A stretch of 64,000 nucleotides of DNA from Cordilura impudica (taxonomy: Eukaryota > Arthropoda > Insecta > Diptera > Scathophagidae). Below, piece after piece: positions 1 through 10,544 of the stretch (position 1 is its first letter; each line of letters starts with the position of its first letter). A program made the position numbers and the translations under genes. The stretch spans positions 165,285,842 through 165,349,841 of the forward strand of contig OY821519.1 in NCBI GenBank assembly GCA_963682025.1. The letters run 5' to 3'. Below the pieces are notes generated by a model that ran no database searches, had not been told where the DNA came from, and saw only the letters and a list, made by a program, of their open reading frames with translations.

Positions 1-1304
1 AAAATGTAAAATGTAAAATGTAAAATGTAAAATGTAACATGTAAAATGTAAAATGTAAAATGTAAAATGTAAAATGTAAAATGTAAAATGTAAAATGTAA
101 AATGTAAAATGTAAAATGTAAAATGTAAAATGTTAAATGTAAAATGTAAAATGTAAAATGTAAAATGTAAAATGTAAAATGTAAAATGTAAAATGTAAAA
201 TGTAAAATGTAAAATGTAAAATGTAAAATGTAAAATGTAAAATGTAAAATGTAAAATGTAAAATGTAAAATGTAAAATGTAAAATGTAAAATGTAAAATG
301 TAAAATGTAAAATGTAAAATGTAAAATGTAAAATGTAAAATGTAAAATGTAAAATGTAAAATGTAAAATGTAAAATGTAAAATGTAAAATGTAAAATGTA
401 AAATGTAAAATGTAAAATGTAAAATGTAAAATGTAAAATGTAAAATGTAAAATGTAAAATGTAAAATGTAAAATGTAAAATGTAAAATGTAAAATGTAAA
501 ATGTAAAATGTAAAATGTAAAATGTAAAATGTAAAATGTAAAATGTAAAATGTAAAATGTAAAATGTAAAATGTAAAATGTAAAATGTAAAATGTAAAAT
601 GTAAAATGTAAAATGTAAAATGTAAAATGTAAAATGTAAAATGTAAAATGTAAAATGTAAAATGTAAAATGTAAAATGTAAAATGTAAAATGTAAAATGT
701 AAAATGTAAAATGTAAAATGTAAAATGTAAAATGTAAAATGTAAAATGTAAAATGTAAAATGTAAAATGTAAAATGTAAAATGTAAAATGTAAAATGTAA
801 AATGTAAAATGTAAAATGTAAAATGTAAAATGTAAAATGTAAAATGTAAAATGTAAAATGTAAAATGTAAAATGTAAAATGTAAAATGTAAAATGTAAAA
901 TGTAAAATGTAAAATGTAAAATGTAAAATGTAAAATGTAAAATGTAAAATGTAAAATGTAAAATGTAAAATGTAAAATGTAAAATGTAAAATGTAAAATG
1001 TAAAATGTAAAATGTAAAATGTAAAATGTAAAATGTAAAATGTAAAATGTAAAATGTAAAATGTAAAATGTAAAATGTAAAATGTAAAATGTAAAATGTA
1101 AAATGTAAAATGTAAAATGTAAAATGTAAAATGTAAAATGTAAAATGTAAAATGTAAAATGTAAAATGTAAAATGTAAAATGTAAAATGTAAAATGTAAA
1201 ATGTAAAATGTAAAATGTAAAATGTAAAATGTAAAATGTAAAATGTAAAATGTAAAATGTAAAATGTAAAATGTAAAATGTAAAATGTAAAATGTAAAAT
1301 GTAA
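1..1304. repeat. Heptamer satellite (TAAAATG)n
   Basis: About 186 head-to-tail copies of the 7-mer TAAAATG with almost no variation: I see only two altered units, TAACATG near 36 and TTAAATG near 132. The array runs off the left edge, so its true length is unknown. Seven bases times three gives a 21-base reading period that happens to lack stops on the minus strand; the resulting long hydrophobic reading frame is an artefact. Confidence 0.98.
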
Positions 1305-1631
1305 AATGAAAAATGAAAAATGAAAAATGGAAATGGAAAATGAAAAAAGAAAATTGAAAAATAAAAAATGTAAAATGTAAAATGTAAAATGTAAAATGTA
1401 AATTGTAAAATGTAAAATGTAAAATGTAAAATGGAAAATGAAAAATGGAAATTAGAAAATGAAAAATGGAGAAGGGAAAATGAAAATTGAAAAATGAAAA
1501 ATGAAAAATGGAAAATGAAAATTGAAAATTGAAAATTGAAAAATGAAAAATGAAAAATGGAAAATGAAAATTGAAAAATGGAAAATGGTAAGTGGAAAAT
1601 GGAAAACGAGAACTGAAATATGAAAAATGGA

Positions 1632-1662
<31 letters not shown>

Positions 1663-2384
1663 TGCAAAATGAAAAATGGAAAAAGAATATTGAAAAATGA
1701 AAAATGCAAAATTGAAAACGGAAAATGGAGAATGAAATTGAAAAATGAAAAATGAAAATTGCAAAATGAAAAATGACAAATGGAAAATGGAAATTGAAAA
1801 TTGAAAAATTAAAAGTGAAAAATGGAAAATGGAAAATGAATAATGGAAAATGAAAAATGGAAAATGAAAATTAAAAATGAAAAATGGAAAATGAAAATTG
1901 AAAATTGAAAAATTAAAAATGGAAAATGAAAAATGGAAAATGAAATATGAAAAATGTAAATTGTAAAATGAAAATTGAAAAATGGAAAAAGGAAAATGAA
2001 AATTAAAACATTTAAAATGGAAAATGAGAATTGAAAAATGGAAAATTGAAAAATGAGGAATGGAAAATGGAAAATGAAAATTGAAAAATGAAAAATGAAA
2101 AATGGAAAATGAAAAATGAAAATTGAAAAATGGAAAATGGAAAATGAAAATAAAAAAAAATTAGAAATGAAAAATTAAAAATGGAAATTGGAAAATGAAA
2201 AATGGAACATGAAAATTGAAAAATGAAAAATTAAAAGTGGAAAACGCAAAATGGAAAATTAAAATTGAAAAATGGAAAATGAAAAATTGAAAATGAAAAT
2301 TGAAAAATTAAAAATTGAAAATGAAAAATGGAAAATGAAAGTTGAAAAATGGAAAATGCAAAATGGAAAATTGAAAATGAAAAT

Positions 2385-2418
<34 letters not shown>

Positions 2419-2466
2419 TTGAAAATTGAAAAATTAAAAGTGAAAAATGGAAAATGGAAAAATTAA
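1305..2466. repeat. Degenerate A-rich minisatellite (GAAAAATG/GGAAAATG)
   Basis: Irregular repeats built from words such as GAAAAATG, GGAAAATG and GAAAATTG. A short return of the TAAAATG unit (about 1365-1430) lies inside it, so the two arrays are related. Homogeneity falls sharply at about 1305 compared with the perfect array to the left. Apparent reading frames on both strands here are low-complexity and not genes. Confidence 0.9.
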
Positions 2467-2565
2467 ATTAAAAATTAAAAATTAAAAATTAAAAATTAAA
2501 AATTAAAAATTAATAATTAAAAATTAAAACTTAAAAATTAAAACTTAAAAATTAAAAGTTAAAGA
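2461..2565. repeat. (AAATT)n simple repeat
   Basis: Run of AAAATT/AAACTT words that joins the degenerate minisatellite to the Helentron-like 3' terminus at 2566. Confidence 0.85.
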
Positions 2566-2621
2566 CTCAGGTGGAGGGTATCAAAAAATTCGGCACAGCC
2601 GAATTTAACACTCTTACTTGT
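2566..2621 (+). mobile_element. Helentron-like (DINE-1-type) element, 3' terminus
   Basis: The sequence GGTGGAGGGTATC is followed by a hairpin at 2587-2607 (stem AAATTCGGC/GCCGAATTT, loop ACA) and then TTACTTGTT. The same block ends the larger element at 36552-36606. A hairpin a short distance before the 3' end is the hallmark of rolling-circle (Helitron/Helentron) transposons. The 5' end is not seen; the satellite to the left may have grown inside this element (inference). Confidence 0.6.
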
Positions 2622-2654
2622 TTTTTTTTTTTTTCAAAATACATCCTTTGGATG

Positions 2655-3111
2655 GGTTATTACTAGTTCATCAGAATGCAGTACTCCCAACTCAGTTCAT
2701 GTTCATAACATAAATTTAGAAAATGTTTTAAAATCGTTCTGGGAATAAGAGGAAGTTCTTGGCAATAGGGATTTCTCCAATGAAGAATTGGCTTGCGAAA
2801 ACTACTTCAAAGCTACGACAAAACATAATCCTGCTGGTCGCTACGTAGTAAATTTACCCTTCAAGTCACTTATCAAGGATAAAACTTATCCAAACCTTCA
2901 CAACAACATGATAGGGGCTCTAAAACGGTTTCTTCAACTGGAAGCTTCATTTTCCAAACGTCCATTATTTTCTGAAACTTATAAAAACTTTATGCTCGAA
3001 TACGAGTCCTTGGGACATATGTCAAAAATTGGAACATATCCAGCTAACATACATGAAAATTCTTATATCTTGCCACATCACTGTTTCTGTGATGCCTCAA
3101 CCATAGCTTAG
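2655..3111 (+). pseudogene. BEL/Pao copy 1: pre-RT linker and N-terminal reverse transcriptase
   Basis: Pol fragment of a BEL/Pao LTR retrotransposon. The linker includes NAVLPTQF (about 2675) and FWELEEV (about 2740, after small frame changes). Then comes the RT-entry motif: E..CENYFKATTKHNPAGRYVVNLPF, followed by LE and the 'FM.EYESLGHM' signature of this superfamily. After HENSYILPHH the frame jumps directly to CFCDAS of RNase H. The whole RT palm, including its catalytic YVDD, is therefore deleted. The stop at 3109-3111 is a frame break inside RNase H, not a natural end. Dead element; the superfamily call is firm. Confidence 0.85.
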
Positions 3112-3635
3112 CTGCAGTTGTATACGCTCGGGTAACTAATACGAGCGGAATTTTTATAAATATTGTACAAGCAAAATCTAAAGTTTCTCCAATAAAAACT
3201 GTTTCAATACCAAGACTGGAACTCTGCGCTGTCACACTTTTAGTAAAATTGACCACAAAAGTCAAAGAATCATTTAAGGACATGAAAATTGAAAATATTT
3301 TCTTTTGGAGTGATAGCTCCACTGTTTTCAGTTGGATAAGAAAACCACCTTCTCGTTGGTGTGTGTATGTAGCGAATACAGTTGCCGAAATACAGCGTCT
3401 TACCAACCCATTGCAATGGAAATACGTTCCATCTGCCTTAAATCCAGCAGATTGTGCTTCAAGGGGTATTTTACCCCATGAATTAACAAAATGCACTGCG
3501 TGGTGGTTTGGTCCAAATTTTTATATGAATCGGAATCTTTATGACCAAAACCCCTTTGAAACTTGGAAACTTCTGAAGAGGAACGTAAAACGGTTCACCC
3601 GATATTTCGATTCTAAAAACTACAATTTCTTATAA
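3084..3635 (+). pseudogene. BEL/Pao copy 1: RNase H region
   Basis: RNase H domain of the same pol. Landmarks in order: CFCDAS (first catalytic Asp), IPRLELCAVTLL (Glu), FFWSDSSTVFSWI (second Asp), RWCVYVANTVAEIQ, then W.YVPSALNPADCASRG (third Asp) and AWWFGPNFY, all diagnostic for BEL/Pao. One frameshift lies near 3111. The catalytic residues are still visible, but the domain is uncoupled from RT by the upstream deletion. Confidence 0.88.
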
Positions 3636-4203
3636 TAAAAACGGAAAGGAGAACTCATCTCAATTTCCCTGCTTTCTGTTGAAATTTTCCAGTCTAACGA
3701 CAATCTGAAGGCAATAACTTATTGTTACCGATTCGCTCAGAACGCTAGACATAATCGAATTAATAAAGACCTTATAGAAACTGGTCCCCTTAAATTAACA
3801 GAGCTAACTAAAACACTATTTATTTTACTTAAAATAACACAAGCTATTGATTTTCCATACGAAATTAAAATGCTCACTTCAAAAGGTGATGCTAAAAACC
3901 TCTATTCTTTTATCCTACAATAATCCCCTTTCTAAACTTATAATAAAAGATTCACATGAAAAAACATTACACGGGGGTATAACCTTAACTATGTCCTATG
4001 TAAATAGAAAATATTGGATAATATCTGGATATCAACTGGCAAAAAACGTAATTGGTAATTGCATGCATTGTTTCATATATTCCGCTAAAGCGGCAACTCA
4101 GATCATGGGAAATCTGCCATCTGTACGTTTAACTGTTACCAGACCCTTTAAACACATCGGTGTTTATTATGCTGGCCCTATTCCAATAAAAACTCAACTT
4201 TGA
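3636..4203 (+). pseudogene. BEL/Pao copy 1: RNase H-integrase connection and zinc-binding domain
   Basis: In mixed frames this reads as the usual connection (AITYCYRFAQNARHN near 3715, LTELTKTLFIL near 3800). It is followed by the integrase HHCC zinc-binding domain: DSHEKTLHGG, YWIISGYQLAKNVIGNCMHC, then NLPSVRL..TRPFKHIGVYYAGP. The first catalytic Asp of the integrase core (VD.AGP in the family) is Tyr here (GVYYAGP, about 4165). A stop follows at 4201. Inactive. Confidence 0.85.
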
Positions 4204-4945
4204 GATCCGCCGTAATTTCAAAGGGTTATTTTACCTGTTCGTATGTATGGTGACTAAAGCCATTCACTTAGAGGCAGCTTCTGATCTAACAACTAATTCA
4301 TTTTTAGCCGCCTTTCGGCGATTTGTATCACGAAGAGGTACTTGTACCGATATCTATTCCGACTGTGGTACAAACTACGTTGGAGCGTCAAAGGAACTTC
4401 AAGTTCTTTTAAATAAATGCAAAAAGTCCCTTCCTGATGAATTACTTCAATCCTTAACGTCAGTTGGAACTCAGTGGCATTTTATTCCTCCTGCTTCACC
4501 TAATTTTGGTGGTCTTTGAGAAGCAGGAGTAAAATCTGTTAAACATCATTTAAGACGAATTATGCATGATCAAATTCTAAGTTTTGAAGAACTGTCCACT
4601 TTACTTTGCCAAATAGAAAGCTGCCTAAATTCCCGTCCCCTTTGCCCTCCATCATCTGATCCCTCTGATTTGGACGCACTTACCCCTGCGCAATTTTTAA
4701 TAGGTTAGCCTACTAACTGTATCCAAGAAGAAGACCCATTAAACAACAACATCAGCCACTTAAACCGATGGAAATCAATCAAAAAACTCAAACAGCATTT
4801 TTGGAAGCGATTGTATTTGGAGTATTTAAATCGCTTACAAGCACGCCCTAAATGGTTAAATCCTAAACCAAGTGGTGTCAATGGTGTCTTGGCCGTATCC
4901 ATGAACTACACCCTGGATCTGACTGTCGGGTTCGAGTAGTATCTA
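4204..4945 (+). pseudogene. BEL/Pao copy 1: integrase core and DUF5641-like C-terminus
   Basis: The integrase core continues: KAIHLEAASDLTT, RRFVSRRG, IYSDCGTNYVGA (second catalytic Asp), then the Glu in EAGVKS (about 4520), just after an in-frame TGA that replaces the usual Trp codon of GLWEAG. The C-terminal domain follows: LNSRPLCP, DALTPAQFLIG, then NRWKSIKKLKQHFWKR..EYL..LQ.R.KW. A second stop follows LIG (about 4707) and another precedes the 3' LTR. The order matches the 3' half of BEL/Pao pol. Confidence 0.88.
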
Positions 4946-5164
4946 TATTAACAAAAAATAAAATAATTAAAAGGTCAATCTCAAAAATTTGTTTTCTTCC
5001 AACAGATTCCACCCAAGAAGTTTCTACACCGCAATACATCATATCTCTTATGTGAGGATGGAGCCTGATCCTGACGCTGTGACTCGGAGCATAGCGCAGT
5101 CAATTGACTAAAATAAATTACTCCAAACTATAGGCCATCCTTTCCACACTGTAACTGTTGTTCA

Positions 5165-5176
5165 CGAGGGGGAGTA
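5165..5176 (+). promoter_or_regulatory. Polypurine tract of BEL copy 1
   Basis: The tract GAGGGGGAGTA lies immediately before a TGTTGG LTR start at 5177. It would prime plus-strand synthesis during reverse transcription. Its place, directly after the pol 3' end, fits. Confidence 0.7.
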
Positions 5177-5500
5177 TGTTGGCAAAAACCATGCTCTTAC
5201 CAACCCGTATTAATATTTCTTGCTAAAATTATAAATTATATTGATTATAATATTTCCTTATAAATTATTATTATATTATATTATTTGTCTGTGAATTACG
5301 TTAGCTAAACTCTACTGTAACCACATTATCTGCTTGTGCTCTCTTTATACAACTAGAGCTACATTAGCTTGCTACTACTGTTAAATGAACTCTAGTGACA
5401 AGCTACCAACAACATGAATATGTATAAGAGAGCACAAGTAGATATTGTGGCTACACACATAAAAGCTAAAAAAAATTAATTGTTACAAAGCAACACAAAT
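5177..5500 (+). mobile_element. 3' LTR of BEL copy 1 (right edge approximate)
   Basis: Starts TGTTGGCAAAAACC right after the polypurine tract. No 5' LTR copy is present (the element is 5'-truncated at about 2655), so the right edge cannot be fixed by comparison; ACA-type ends occur near 5490-5500. It contains the dyad at 5318-5460. Confidence 0.55.
5318..5460. repeat. Imperfect inverted repeat within BEL LTR
   Basis: The left half, with ACTTGTGCTCTC-like word CTTGTGCTCTCTTTATACA (5334-5352), is mirrored by TGTATAAGAGAGCACAAG (about 5421-5438). Flanking CTGTAACCACA and TGTGGCTACA and the central GCTTGCTAC/GTAGC words continue the pairing. Arms are about 60 bp. Confidence 0.7.
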
Positions 5501-5825
5501 TAAAAACTGCTTATTAACATTTTTTTTCTGTTTTGTAAAATTAATTCTTTTGTGACCACGAAAACAACCAGTTATAAGTGACTATAGTGTCTACCTTACT
5601 TTGCATCAAATGAAATTGTACAGTATTAAAATATAATTGAAAATCTTTATTTTAATTCGACTCGAAGAACCTTTAGAAACTTTAGTATTCAAAAGTACAA
5701 TAAATTTATAAAATTCATAAACAACTTCTATTTTTTAAGACAAATGTTTTGTTGTAGAAGTTACAAAATAAATAAATAAATAAATAAATAAATAGATAAA
5801 TAAATAAAATAAAATAAATAGATTG
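5501..5825. repeat. AT-rich spacer with (AAAT)n microsatellite
   Basis: No gene is seen. AAAT units run from about 5766 to 5822 with a few GATA interruptions and directly precede the first recognisable codons of BEL copy 2. Confidence 0.85.
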
Positions 5826-6770
5826 CCTGAATAGAAATCTCAGATTTTGGGAACTTGAGGAAAATCAGAAAAAGAAAATTTTTTCAACTTTTGATAAAAT
5901 TTGTGAAGAAAATTATAGAAAAACTACACGTCGAGATTCCGTTGGTCAAACCTGAATTTCCTCAACACTTAAATCTAGGTTTGTCTCGACCGAATGTTCT
6001 CAAACAATATCATCGCACAAAATCCCCTCTTTTACGAACACCTGAGATTAAAGAATTGTATGCTAGCATCGTTAACGAACATTTGGACCTAGACAGTATG
6101 AAACTTGCTTTTTCTCCTTCATCGGCAACAACTTTTGCTTGTCATATCATCCAGTCGGTAAACCTGAACGAAAGGCCACAAAGTTAAAAGTCGTTTTCAA
6201 TGCCTCTAACAAAACTTCGAACGGGAATAGTCTTAACGACTCTCTATGTTGGACCTACTTTACAGTCTGACTTAGTCCTGGCATTTTTAAGATGGCGACT
6301 CTTGAAATTTGTTTTTAATTGTGACATTTTACAAATGTACAGACAAATTAGGGTGGGTTGATGCAGCTCAAACTCCATTTCAACGTATCTTATTTCGAGA
6401 TTCTCCGACGTTAAAGACTATGAGTTACAAACAGTGACTTCTGGCGTCAACTACGCTTCTTATCTTGCCATTCGGACATTGCTAAAATCAGGAGACGATC
6501 CTGAAGCTGAGTACCCCTTAGCATCACACATTTTACGGAAGTGTATGTACGTTGACGACGTTTTGACAGGGACTATCGACATTTTAACTGCTTTAATCGC
6601 TCGTGATTAACTTATCGGAGCTTTGTTTTCTGCTAAATTTGAACTACGAAAATGGACATCTAACGCACGGACAATTCTGAACAGATTTCCTCCTGAACAT
6701 ATAGTCGATGCTAAAATTTTGAACTTGGTGGAATCAAGTAGCTCTAAAACTTTGGGCATTTAATGGAAAG
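5826..6770 (+). pseudogene. BEL/Pao copy 2: reverse transcriptase
   Basis: RT of a second BEL/Pao element, readable only by switching frames. Seen in order: LRFWELEE (about 5845), CEENYRKTTRRDS, the LGLSRPNVLKQYHR segment, then HHPVGKPERKATKLKVVFNAS (about 6150-6210), SLNDSLYVGPTLQSDL, and YVDD with context KCMYVDDVLTG (about 6540-6570). KFELRKWTSN follows. Unlike copy 1, the catalytic YVDD is kept. Several stops (for example near 6360, 6607 and 6760) and frameshifts make it non-functional. Confidence 0.85.
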
Positions 6771-7290
6771 CTCAGCTGAACTCTTTTTACTTTAGTGTAA
6801 ATTCTATTGCACATAAATCGATTCACACTAAAAGAGAAGTTTTATCTACGATTGCAAATTGTTTGACCCGGTTGGCTAGCTCCAGTTATTGTAGTCACGA
6901 AAATGATTATGCAGAAAGTTTGGTTGGATAATATCAATTGGGATGGTTTCAACGGAACACGAGTGGCAAAAGTTTGTCATATCATATCATGAAGTCAACA
7001 ATATACAAATTTCACGCTGGGTTCATTATACCCCTGATTCGTCCATTGAATTTAACGTCTTTTCTGATGCCTCGGAAAAGGCATACGCAGGGGTAATTTA
7101 TATCCACATCGAAACCCCCAAAGCCGATATATAAACCCACTTATTATCTTGCATAACTAAAGTGGCACGTATAAAATCAATTACGATTGCGCGACTTGAA
7201 CTTTGCGGAGCACCTCACGTCATTTCTTATATTTTGCAGTTTTTCTATAATTGTCATCCTTTCCATAAATCAAACCGTAATTTGTATTAA
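6771..7290 (+). pseudogene. BEL/Pao copy 2: thumb and RNase H start
   Basis: Fragments SIAHKSIHTKREVLSTIANC, then ISRWVHYTPDSSIEFNVFSDASEKAYAGVIY (first RNase H Asp in FSDAS, about 7063). After a stop comes VARIKSITIARLELCGA (Glu). RNase H then breaks off in an AT-rich stretch; the motif set seen in copy 1 (FWSDS, ADCASRG) is missing, indicating a deletion around 7240-7300. Confidence 0.8.
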
Positions 7291-7299
7291 GACACTTTT

Positions 7300-8370
7300 T
7301 TTCTAGCATAGAGATGAAAAGGACTATGTTACGTTTAGCCATGATCTCTCAAAAGTGTCATTTTGCGGATGAATATAAATGTCTTTTGGAGTAAAAACCT
7401 TTAAATTCGAAAGGTTTTTTGATTCCTTTGAATCCTTTTCTGGACAAAGATGGTGTGATAAGTTAATTTAAATAAGTTAAATCCCCATATCTTTCGTATA
7501 GTGAACAGCATCCAATTATTTTACCTTATTCAAGTAGATTTACGCTACTTTTGACGGAGTTTTTTCATTTGATTTCCTTTCACGGTGGAAATCAGCTCAT
7601 GTTGCGAATTCTTCTTATTGAATATTGGGTCCCTCGCTTAGAATCTAAAATTCGTGGAGTCAGCGTTCGCTGCAAACTTTGTATTCTTGAAAGAAAACGT
7701 TCTTGTAGTCAAATTATGGCCGCTCTACCGCCTGAGAGGACTTTGCTTGATAGACCGTTTACTACAACCGATGTTGACTTCGCAGGTCCCTTCGATATTA
7801 AAAGTTTCACTGGTAGGGATTGTAAGATAACAAAATGTTATGTTTCTGTTTTTGCGTACTTTTCTACAAAAGCTATACATTTGGAGGCAACTTCTGATTT
7901 TCCTACGGCTACCCTTAGTAGCATTTCAGAGATTTATCTCACGCCGATGTTGTCCAATTACAATATTTTCTGATAATGGTACAAACTTTGTAGGCGCGTC
8001 TCGTGAATTGGAGCAATACTTTAAGAATTTTCCTAAAGATAGTCAGAGCACTACGTGTTCTGCGTATGTAATTCAGGGTCTCACTTGGCGTTTTATCCCC
8101 GCAGGTGCTCCTCATATGGGTGGCCTATGGGAAGCCGGTGTGAAGAGCTTCAAACTTAATTTTGGAAAAGAAGCTCAGTGTTTTAAATGTACATTTGAGA
8201 AACTCGTGACTCTGCTTGTGAGAATAAAATCGTGCCTTAATTCGCGCCCTATTTGTCCTATGACGGAAAAGCCTCAAGACCCAGTTGCTCTAACTCCTGG
8301 TCATATTTTAATTGGTTCTCCAATTCTTGCTACCCCTGAGCCTGAAATTAGTAAAACGCCTAAAAGCTGA
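7300..8370 (+). pseudogene. BEL/Pao copy 2: connection and integrase
   Basis: Connection LIPLNPFLDKDGVI and SPYLSYSEQHPIILP (about 7420-7520). The zinc-binding domain (FHLISFHGG, YWVPRLESKIRG, CKLC) is followed by the core with all three catalytic positions: TDVDFAGPF (about 7770), FSDNGTNFVGA (about 7968) and LWEAGVKS (about 8127). A frameshift near 7940 separates the first Asp from the other two. LNSRPICP and LTPGHILIG mark the start of the C-terminal domain. The reading breaks where Gypsy-1 inserted (8378) and resumes at 16604. Confidence 0.9.
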
Positions 8371-8377
8371 TATGATG

Positions 8378-9104
8378 TGTGGTGACAGAATATTTAAATG
8401 TGTAGACAGCTAAAACTGGAAAGAACCGAGCCAGTCTTATTAGGAATTTTCTCATGTGCTTTCCTCAAGAGATAGAGAGTTGCACTTTGGCAGACTTCTG
8501 CCAGTTGATTTGCACTTTGGCAGACTATGCCAGTATTATCGCACTTTGGCAAACTTTGCCAGTAAAACAATTTACTTTGAAGGTTGTATAATGATTGATT
8601 TTTATTCAAAAGAGTTTCGGTCTTTTATATGCTAGTAATTTATCTAATAATTCTTACTTAAATAATTTTATAATAGTCATCTCTTTCCTATTCATGGCAT
8701 TCCCAATACACATATTACAATTTAAATTGTTTCAATTGATTTTTGAACATTGAACATAACTAGCCATTCGGCATGCATTTAGAAATCAAATCAAGTTTTT
8801 TTTCTCCTCAATGAGCGAAATTAAGTGACATTTCTATTTGAGCATTAGTCATGTGTCATTGGATTATTCTTCAACTTAGTTGAAGTTCATTGGCACTGTT
8901 TGAATTCTTACAAATTTGTCACTTTGGTTTCAAGTGGAATTCAATTACTCTAAACAACACAATAATTTATTATTTCGAAATATGACTCTAATCAAAATTC
9001 GTGTATATTTTGGAATGTGTTGAATGCAAGAAAAGAAATGCATAAAGTAAACAAAATACACAAAATAAAAGTAAACAAATAAATATGTGTGTAACATCAC
9101 CACA
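8378..9104 (-). mobile_element. Gypsy-1 3' LTR (long form)
   Basis: 727 bp from TGTGGTGACAG to CATCACCACA (plus-strand reading). Compared with the other LTR it has about 410 bp extra around 8655-9065 and lacks a ~35-bp segment present at 16337-16372. The two LTRs of one insertion should start identical, so an indel arose afterwards or the ends are chimeric. Confidence 0.85.
8480..8563. repeat. Three hairpin-forming repeats in Gypsy-1 LTR
   Basis: Three successive units of about 30 bp, each GCACTTTGGCAnACT..TGCCAGT. In each unit GGCA pairs with TGCC. The same trio occurs in the other LTR at 16384-16465. Regularly spaced dyads in a fly Gypsy LTR could bind a protein or fold in the RNA; function unknown. 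Confidence 0.8.
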
Positions 9105-9117
9105 CCCTTACCCTTAA
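9105..9117 (-). promoter_or_regulatory. Gypsy-1 polypurine tract
   Basis: On the minus strand TAAGGGTAAGGG directly precedes the TGTGGTG start of the 3' LTR. This is the expected plus-strand primer. Confidence 0.7.
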
Positions 9118-9500
9118 AATTAAATTTATGGGTTTTAAAATTTATGAATTTTATTTGCTAAATGTGTTTACATATGTTGATTCTTTTTTTTTTGATCAGA
9201 TATACTTTTTTTTGTTTCCAGAAAGATTTTTTTGTTTTTGTTTTTTGTTACTCTCTTAAAATTCGTGGACATTTCAAAATTTGTTTTTGTTATATAATAT
9301 TATGTAATATGTAATAAGTAATTTCTATATTTAGTTATTAACAATATAAGTAAGTTTACTATGTGATTTTGTGTGAAGTGATTAACAATTTATACAATTT
9401 TACATTTCCATTTACGTTTATATAATATTAAGGTATTATTATGATATGATTTCATGTTTCCTTTTACATCTAAAATTGAATTTTCATTTTCAGTATTTAT
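9118..9500. other. Gypsy-1 3' untranslated region
   Basis: AT-rich stretch between the end of integrase and the polypurine tract, with T-rich and ATTAT-rich runs. No reading frame of note and no envelope-like gene. Confidence 0.6.
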
Positions 9501-10544
9501 AATTTCATATGGATCATGAGTAGGACAAGTATTTTTTCTCCTACTCTTATATTTTACTAACACTTAATCTCCTATTTTAAAGTTGCTTACATTACTATCA
9601 TATTGTATTTTTCTTTTCTATTTTGCTACTTTAATTATTTTGTTTAGCTATATCTAATGCCGATGCTATTCTAGCTTTGAACTCATTTGCATAATTTTCT
9701 AGATTATAAATTGGTTTATTATCTATAATTTTGTCTGTGGATAATCTCGCTAATTTACCAAATACTAATTCAAAAGGTGTGTACCCTGTATCTACGTGTG
9801 GCGTTGTGTTATACGCAAATGTGTAGTATTGAATCCAACAATCGCATTCCTCATTTTCTGAGAAGTTCAATAAGTATTCGTTTAGAACTCTATGATTTTT
9901 TTCTAAAGAACTTATTGTTCGATGGTGATAGGGAGTGGAAAATTTCTGTTCTATTTTTAACATATCGCATATTTCCTTTAATAATTGGTTAGCAAATTCT
10001 GTACCTCTGTCAGATTTCAAGATTTTAAAAGTGTCATATTTAAGTATGCATTGTTCTACCAAAACTTGAGCAATGCTTCTAGCTTCCTTTGTTTCCATAG
10101 GATAGGCTATGACATATTTGTTTAAATCGCATTGTAACGTGAGAATATACCTACAATTATTGGATAACCTAAGTGGACCTATCGTATCGATAGAAATTAT
10201 TTCAAAGTATTGTCTGGCGTGTCAGTAATTCGCATTCTTTCTTTTATCTTCCTATTTTGCTTAGTTTTTAAGCATGAATTACAATTATTAATGTATTTCA
10301 TAACCATCTTGTTCATATTCTTCCATGTGTATCTTTGTTTTAATCTTAATATGGTTTTTCTGATTCCTTGATGTTCTCCAATTGGACAATCATGATATTC
10401 TTTAATTAAATTTAATTGCATGTCTTTATCTACTATTCTTCGCAAAGACTTATATAGAATAATATTCAAATAAATATTTTTTAATCTTTTCAACATTTTA
10501 TTATAAATAGACGTGTAAGTTTCCTTAAACCTTTTCATTGACAC
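9500..10544 (-). pseudogene. Gypsy-1 integrase
   Basis: Minus-strand integrase. Zinc-binding domain: LIKEYHDCPIGEHQG, TILRLKQRYTWKNMNK, NNCNSCLKTKQ (H-H-C-C, 10380-10250). The core has ISIDTIGPL (first Asp, about 10175), LKSDRGTEFANQ (second Asp, about 10010; the usual Asn of SDNGTEF is Arg) and SLEKNHRVLNEY (Glu, about 9905). After AFAYNTTPH.DTGYTPFELVFGK comes the C-terminal segment (FKIGD and VLVKYKSRRKN, 9500-9600) with breaks. All catalytic residues remain, but stops around 10100-10196 and 9630 interrupt it. Closely similar in layout to Gypsy-3 integrase. Confidence 0.9.

Noticed and set aside
133..1779. 548-codon minus-strand open frame rich in Phe, Ile, Leu and His
   Set aside because: It is the translation of the TAAAATG satellite; the 21-base period has no stop. 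No complexity and no domain.
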